Of a stretch of DNA of 16,372 bases, positions 12,786-16,372 are shown piece after piece; position 1 is the first letter of the stretch, and the number at the start of each line of letters is the position of its first letter. The DNA is from Fluviibacter sp964387485. Lineage in GTDB: Bacteria > Pseudomonadota > Gammaproteobacteria > Burkholderiales > Rhodocyclaceae. The stretch covers positions 1-16,372 of the forward strand of contig CAYLWV010000032.1 of assembly GCA_964387485.1 (NCBI GenBank). Direction: 5' to 3'. Position numbers and translations under genes: made by a program. The notes beneath the pieces were generated by a model. The model did no database searches. It was not told the DNA's origin and saw only the letters and a program-made list of their open reading frames with translations.

Positions 12786-14639
12786 ATGCGACAACCGCCT
12801 GCCAACAATCTGCCAGATACCATTCTGCGCTCCTGGCATCGCTGTACTGACCTGGGCGTCATTGAAGATCAGATTCCCTACGCAGAGCCCCTCACCCACA
12901 ACGAGCTGCTGATACTGCGTGAGGCCTCCGGTGAACTCCTGCCCATGGTTGAACCGGAGCTGGACTTCCTTGGTGAAATGTTCCAGGGCACCGACTCGGT
13001 GGTGTTGCTGGCCAACCCCAACGGCATGATTCTTGATACCCGGGGTACCGGCAGCTTTCTTGATAAAGCGGGTCAGGTCGCCCTCAAATCCGGCGTCGTC
13101 TGGAGCGAATCCGAGCGTGGCACCAACGCCATCGGCACGGCCATTGCCGAAGGCGCCATGGTCGAAGTCTGGGGCAACGAACACTTTCACCGACAACACG
13201 CAGCCCTTTGCTGTACGGCGGCGCCGATCCTCGATCACCAGGGGCGCATCGCCGGTGTGATTGATATCTCAGGCGATGCCCGCCTACCGCGTGGCTATGC
13301 ACAAGGCGCACTGGGTCGGGCCATTCGCGAGGTCGAGCACCGCTGGCTCATGCAATCTCCCGGCCAGCTCAACCGGCTGCGCTTTCATGAAAAGAGCAAT
13401 CATCTTGGCAGCTTCCGTGAAGGCATCCTCCTGCTCGACGGCGAAATTATTGTCGGCGCCAACCGCGAAGCCGTGCGCTGGCTGGGAACCACCTGGTCAC
13501 TGATCGGTGAGCGTTGGTCCCACATTTTCAGCACCCCACTGCTCAAAGCCGGCATTGATGAAACCCTACTCATGACCCATAGCGGCCTGCTCTATCGCGG
13601 CGTGATGGAAAAACCGGCGCCTATGTTGATGGAAAATCCGCATCCGGCAACGCCACAGCCAACGACCAAAATCGACGCTGCCATCACCGCGCATACCTCA
13701 CTCTCGTCCGTCTCATCTGCCTGGCTGGACAGCAACACAAGACAGCAGCTCGATCAAGCGGTACGTGCCGTTGATGCCGAACTATCCGTCATCATCCAGG
13801 GAGAAACCGGCACCGGCAAAGAAGTCATGGCCCGGCTCATCCACGAACACAGCCAACGCCACAACAAACCCTTTGTCGCCATCAACTGCGCTGCTCTGCC
13901 CGAAGGCCTGATCGAATCCGAACTCTTCGGCTATGCCGAAGGTGCCTTCACCGGCGCTCGCAAAAGTGGCGCCATCGGCCGCGTCTTCGAAGCCGACGGC
14001 GGCATCCTGTTTCTCGATGAAATCGGCGACATGTCGCTCATGCTGCAAACCCGATTACTACGCGTCTTGCAGGATCGTGCCGTCCAACCCCTGGGCGGCG
14101 GCAAATCACGGCCGGTTAACTTTGTCGTCCTGTCAGCCACCCACCGGGATCTGGCTGCCATGGTCAGCGCCGGCACCTTCCGAGCCGACCTCTACTACCG
14201 ACTGCATTTCCATCAGATCGATCTATCCCCGTTACGTCATCGTAGCGACAAAACCGCCTTCATCGATGCACTCTGGCAGGAAGCCGGCGCCACACGCCGA
14301 CAGCTCACACTCTCCAACGAAGCTCGTCAGGCGTTAAACAACTACGACTGGCCCGGCAACTTCCGGCAACTCGCCCACCTCGTCAAAACGCTGGTTGCCC
14401 TCGCCGAACCTCACCAAAGCATCGGCATCAACGACCTGCCGGCAGAATACCGAATCACCCATATGCCAGCGATCACCATCGCGGACGCATCCAGCGCTGC
14501 TGACACTGACGAAACCCTCTCACCCGAACGCATCAAACTGGCACTCGAACAATCGCACTATAAGGTCGCCACAGCAGCCCGCCGGCTCGGCGTGCATCGT
14601 TCAACGCTGTACCGGTATATGGCTACTTATAACCTTTAA
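12786..14639 (+). CDS. acoR: AcoR-type sigma-54-dependent transcriptional activator
   Basis: A 617-residue enhancer-binding protein. The N-terminus has ILRSWHRCTDLGV, typical of AcoR proteins, then a GAF domain (about 65-187; VVLLANPNGMILDTRG, ESERGTNAIGTAI, HAALCCTAAPI, IAGVIDISGDAR) and a PAS-like segment (200-275). The AAA+ core has Walker A GETGTGKE (339-346), the sigma-54 contact loop GAFTGA (386-391), Walker B GGILFLDEIGD (405-415) and FRADLYYRL. A Fis-type helix-turn-helix ends the protein (about 580-613, KVATAARRLGVHRSTLYRYM). It should sense an acetoin-, alcohol- or aldehyde-related signal and activate the divergent aldehyde dehydrogenase operon. The start is chosen at ATG 12786; the frame is open to TTG 12657, but that would place the dyads inside the gene. 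Confidence 0.9.
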   Translation: MRQPPANNLPDTILRSWHRCTDLGVIEDQIPYAEPLTHNELLILREASGELLPMVEPELDFLGEMFQGTDSVVLLANPNGMILDTRGTGSFLDKAGQVALKSGVVWSESERGTNAIGTAIAEGAMVEVWGNEHFHRQHAALCCTAAPILDHQGRIAGVIDISGDARLPRGYAQGALGRAIREVEHRWLMQSPGQLNRLRFHEKSNHLGSFREGILLLDGEIIVGANREAVRWLGTTWSLIGERWSHIFSTPLLKAGIDETLLMTHSGLLYRGVMEKPAPMLMENPHPATPQPTTKIDAAITAHTSLSSVSSAWLDSNTRQQLDQAVRAVDAELSVIIQGETGTGKEVMARLIHEHSQRHNKPFVAINCAALPEGLIESELFGYAEGAFTGARKSGAIGRVFEADGGILFLDEIGDMSLMLQTRLLRVLQDRAVQPLGGGKSRPVNFVVLSATHRDLAAMVSAGTFRADLYYRLHFHQIDLSPLRHRSDKTAFIDALWQEAGATRRQLTLSNEARQALNNYDWPGNFRQLAHLVKTLVALAEPHQSIGINDLPAEYRITHMPAITIADASSAADTDETLSPERIKLALEQSHYKVATAARRLGVHRSTLYRYMATYNL

Positions 14640-15988
14640 GACATCCATGTCTTGATCAGAAAGCCCATGATGGCACAGCCCGCAATCACATGAATAACGT
14701 TCGCCTTAAAGCGAAACAACGCGATCACGGCTATCAGCGTAATAAGCGCCGACATCCCATCGAAAGCACCCTCAAATCCTTTCGGCCACAAGACGTGATA
14801 GCCGAAGAACAATGCCAAGCTCAGGATGACACCGACCACCGCCGCCGTAATAGCAGTCAGCGGTCCCGTGAATTTCAGATCGTTATGAGTGGTTTCGATG
14901 AATGGTCCACCCATCATGATGAAAACAAAGGACGGTAGGAAGGTGAACCAGGTAACCACGATGGCCGCCACAGCACCTGCCATGAACAGGCTGTCCGGGC
15001 CGAAAAACGCTTTAACGTAGCCACCCACGAAGCCAACAAAGGTCACGATCATGATGAGCGGGCCTGGTGTAGTTTCGCCCAATGCCAAGCCATCCATCAT
15101 TTGTGTTGGAGTGAGCCAGCCATAGTCACCCACTGCGCCCTGATAAACATAAGGCAGAACAGCGTACGCACCACCAAATGTCAGCAGCGCAGCTTTTGTG
15201 AAGAACCAGCCCATTTGGGTCAGTGTATGGTGCAAACCATAGATAGCCGCCAGCAATCCCATCGGCAACAACCAGAGCAGGCTACCGATGAATGCCACCT
15301 TGAATAGTTTGCTCCAGGCAAACAGGGCATGTTCCGGTATCGGTGTGTCGTCATCAATCAACGCCGGACCAAAGGATTGATCGGCTTTGCCATGCCCACC
15401 ACCGGCCTTGAACTTGTCCGGAGCCATGCGGCCGCCAAAATACCCGATCACGGCAGCCACAACGACAATAGCCGGAAACGGCACATTGAGCGCAAAAATA
15501 GCCACAAAGGAAGCGGCAGCGATCACCCACAACACATTATTCTTCAAAGCACGTGAGCCTATCCGATGCGCTGCCTGAACCACAATGGCGGTTACCGCCG
15601 GCTTAATGCCATAAAACAGACCAGCAACCAGCGGCATATCGCCGTAGGCCATATAAATCCACGACAGAAAAATCAGGATAAATAACGACGGCAACACAAA
15701 TAATCCGCCCGCGACGAGGCCTCCCCAACTACGGTGCATCAACCAACCGATATAGGTCGCCAACTGCTGGGCTTCCGGACCCGGGAGCACCATGCAGTAA
15801 TTCAGCGCATGCAGAAAGCGGCGCTCGGAAATCCAGCGCCGGCGTTCCACCAACTCCTGATGCATGATGGCAATCTGCCCAGCAGGGCCGCCAAAGCTCA
15901 CAAAGCCTAGTTTCAACCAAAACATAAAGGCCTGCCAGAAGCTCACGTCAGCGCATTGTTCTTCAACGGAAACGGATTTTTCTGTCAT
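14636..15988 (-). CDS. chrA: ChrA chromate transporter (long form)
   Basis: A 450-residue inner-membrane protein of the chromate ion transporter family, which exports chromate. Two homologous halves are visible: the first opens with FWLKLGFVSFGGPAGQIAIM (23-42) and HALNYCMVLPGPEAQQLATY (60-79); the second has FFTKAALLTFGGAYAVLPY (262-280) and LALGETTPGPLIMI (301-314). About ten to twelve helices are split by a hydrophilic His/Gly-rich linker (188-218). The start is set at ATG 15988 because a longer one at 16033 would run back into the hsdR end; neither has a good Shine-Dalgarno. The stop overlaps the convergent acoR stop (TTAA). There is no chrB-like regulator in the window. Confidence 0.93.
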   Translation of the reverse strand: MTEKSVSVEEQCADVSFWQAFMFWLKLGFVSFGGPAGQIAIMHQELVERRRWISERRFLHALNYCMVLPGPEAQQLATYIGWLMHRSWGGLVAGGLFVLPSLFILIFLSWIYMAYGDMPLVAGLFYGIKPAVTAIVVQAAHRIGSRALKNNVLWVIAAASFVAIFALNVPFPAIVVVAAVIGYFGGRMAPDKFKAGGGHGKADQSFGPALIDDDTPIPEHALFAWSKLFKVAFIGSLLWLLPMGLLAAIYGLHHTLTQMGWFFTKAALLTFGGAYAVLPYVYQGAVGDYGWLTPTQMMDGLALGETTPGPLIMIVTFVGFVGGYVKAFFGPDSLFMAGAVAAIVVTWFTFLPSFVFIMMGGPFIETTHNDLKFTGPLTAITAAVVGVILSLALFFGYHVLWPKGFEGAFDGMSALITLIAVIALFRFKANVIHVIAGCAIMGFLIKTWMS

Positions 15989-16004
15989 GTGGGCATTCAA
16001 ATCT

Positions 16005-16372
16005 CTACGCAGACCACGCTTCCCCAAGTGCATCGGCCTGCTGCAGCACCAACTCCACCGCGGCTTCCTGCTGATCGGGCGGGTATTTATACTTACGCAG
16101 AATCCGGCGAACCATGAGGCGTAGTTTGGCGCGGACGCTGTCGCGCACCGACCAATCCACCGTCAGATTGTTACGTAAATTCTCGGCCAGCTCATGAGCG
16201 ATCTTCTTCAGCGTTTCATCGCTGAGCTCACGCACCGCAGATTCGTTATCGGCCAGCGCGTCGTAGAAACGCACTTCATCATCGTTCAGCCCCAGTTCGT
16301 CGCCACGGTTGGCCGCTGCGCGGAACTTTTTGGCCATCTCGATGAGTTCTTCAATCACCTGCGCCGTTTCAA
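16005..16372 (-). CDS. hsdR: Type I restriction endonuclease HsdR, C-terminal fragment (cut by window edge)
   Basis: The last 121 codons of a gene that enters from the right edge; the frame stays open to the end of the window. The stretches NDDEVRFYDALADNESAVREL, KKIAHELAENLRNNLTVDW and RAKLRLMVRRILRKYKYPP are the conserved C-terminus of type I R subunits (DUF3387-type region). The full protein, with an N-terminal nuclease and a DEAD-box translocase, would cut unmodified DNA together with HsdM and HsdS, which must lie outside the window. A GTG at 16358 is internal, not a start. The stop lies 16 bases before chrA, so chrA may be read from the same transcript. Confidence 0.88.
   Translation of the reverse strand, partial: ETAQVIEELIEMAKKFRAAANRGDELGLNDDEVRFYDALADNESAVRELSDETLKKIAHELAENLRNNLTVDWSVRDSVRAKLRLMVRRILRKYKYPPDQQEAAVELVLQQADALGEAWSA

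Noticed and set aside
14638..14653. AAGACAT-CC-ATGTCTT palindrome at the acoR/chrA convergence as a terminator
   Set aside because: The loop would be only two bases and there is no U-run on either strand; it also lies within the chrA coding end.
1..16372. CRISPR arrays, tRNA/rRNA genes, insertion sequences
   Set aside because: No regularly spaced long direct repeats, no tRNA-like or rRNA-like segments and no transposase genes were seen in the window.

Overview
The window looks like chromosomal DNA from a proteobacterium, most likely a gammaproteobacterium with moderate-to-high GC. The evidence is Gram-negative gene content (PHO-box regulation, a type IV pilin, a sigma-54 enhancer-binding protein with a GAFTGA loop, SixA, DgkA) and Shine-Dalgarno-led, tightly packed genes. 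I cannot name a genus. The window is cut inside a gene at each end: an ACR3 arsenite pump on the left and a type I restriction HsdR subunit on the right.

Layout, left to right. (1) 1-1642, minus strand: an arsenic-resistance operon arsR - arsC (long LMW-PTP type) - arsC (thioredoxin type) - acr3. (2) 1732-2247, minus: a TTG-started, Lys/Ala/Pro-rich histone-like protein with a compact C-terminal domain. A bidirectional-looking terminator separates it from the ars operon. (3) 2403-7138, plus: a CorA/ZntB-family metal channel, then a tightly spaced block of a PlcP-type phospholipase C, an Agt-type diacylglycerol glycosyltransferase, diacylglycerol kinase and a SixA-like histidine phosphatase, then OlsB, the ornithine N-acyltransferase of ornithine-lipid synthesis. 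A four-unit PHO-box array with a well-placed -10 element stands directly in front of olsB. (4) 7147-10506, minus: two phosphoribosyltransferases, an unknown polytopic membrane protein, an ornithine cyclodeaminase/mu-crystallin-family dehydrogenase and a type IV pilin. (5) 10559-14639: an ExaC/AcoD-type aldehyde dehydrogenase plus DUF779 on the minus strand, divergent from an AcoR-type sigma-54 activator. The 320-bp gap holds a -24/-12 promoter and a cluster of TGTCGCA/TGCGACA dyads. (6) 14636 to the end, minus: a ChrA chromate transporter following hsdR.

The most coherent system is the phosphate-starvation membrane-remodelling island at 3477-7138. PlcP would strip phosphate headgroups from phospholipids and release diacylglycerol. 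Agt would glycosylate that diacylglycerol into a phosphorus-free glycolipid, DgkA would return part of it to phosphatidate, and OlsB would start a second phosphorus-free lipid (ornithine lipid). Each gene's role is known separately. What deserves attention is that both replacement-lipid branches sit together, with a PhoB-type promoter visible for the OlsB branch and a histidine-phosphatase gene as the last member of the PlcP-Agt-DgkA block. No OlsA O-acyltransferase is visible in the window.

A second module worth checking is the sigma-54-controlled aldehyde dehydrogenase with its multi-dyad enhancer. A third is a hairpin in the leader of the PyrR-like phosphoribosyltransferase gene, which would hold a Shine-Dalgarno sequence in its loop.
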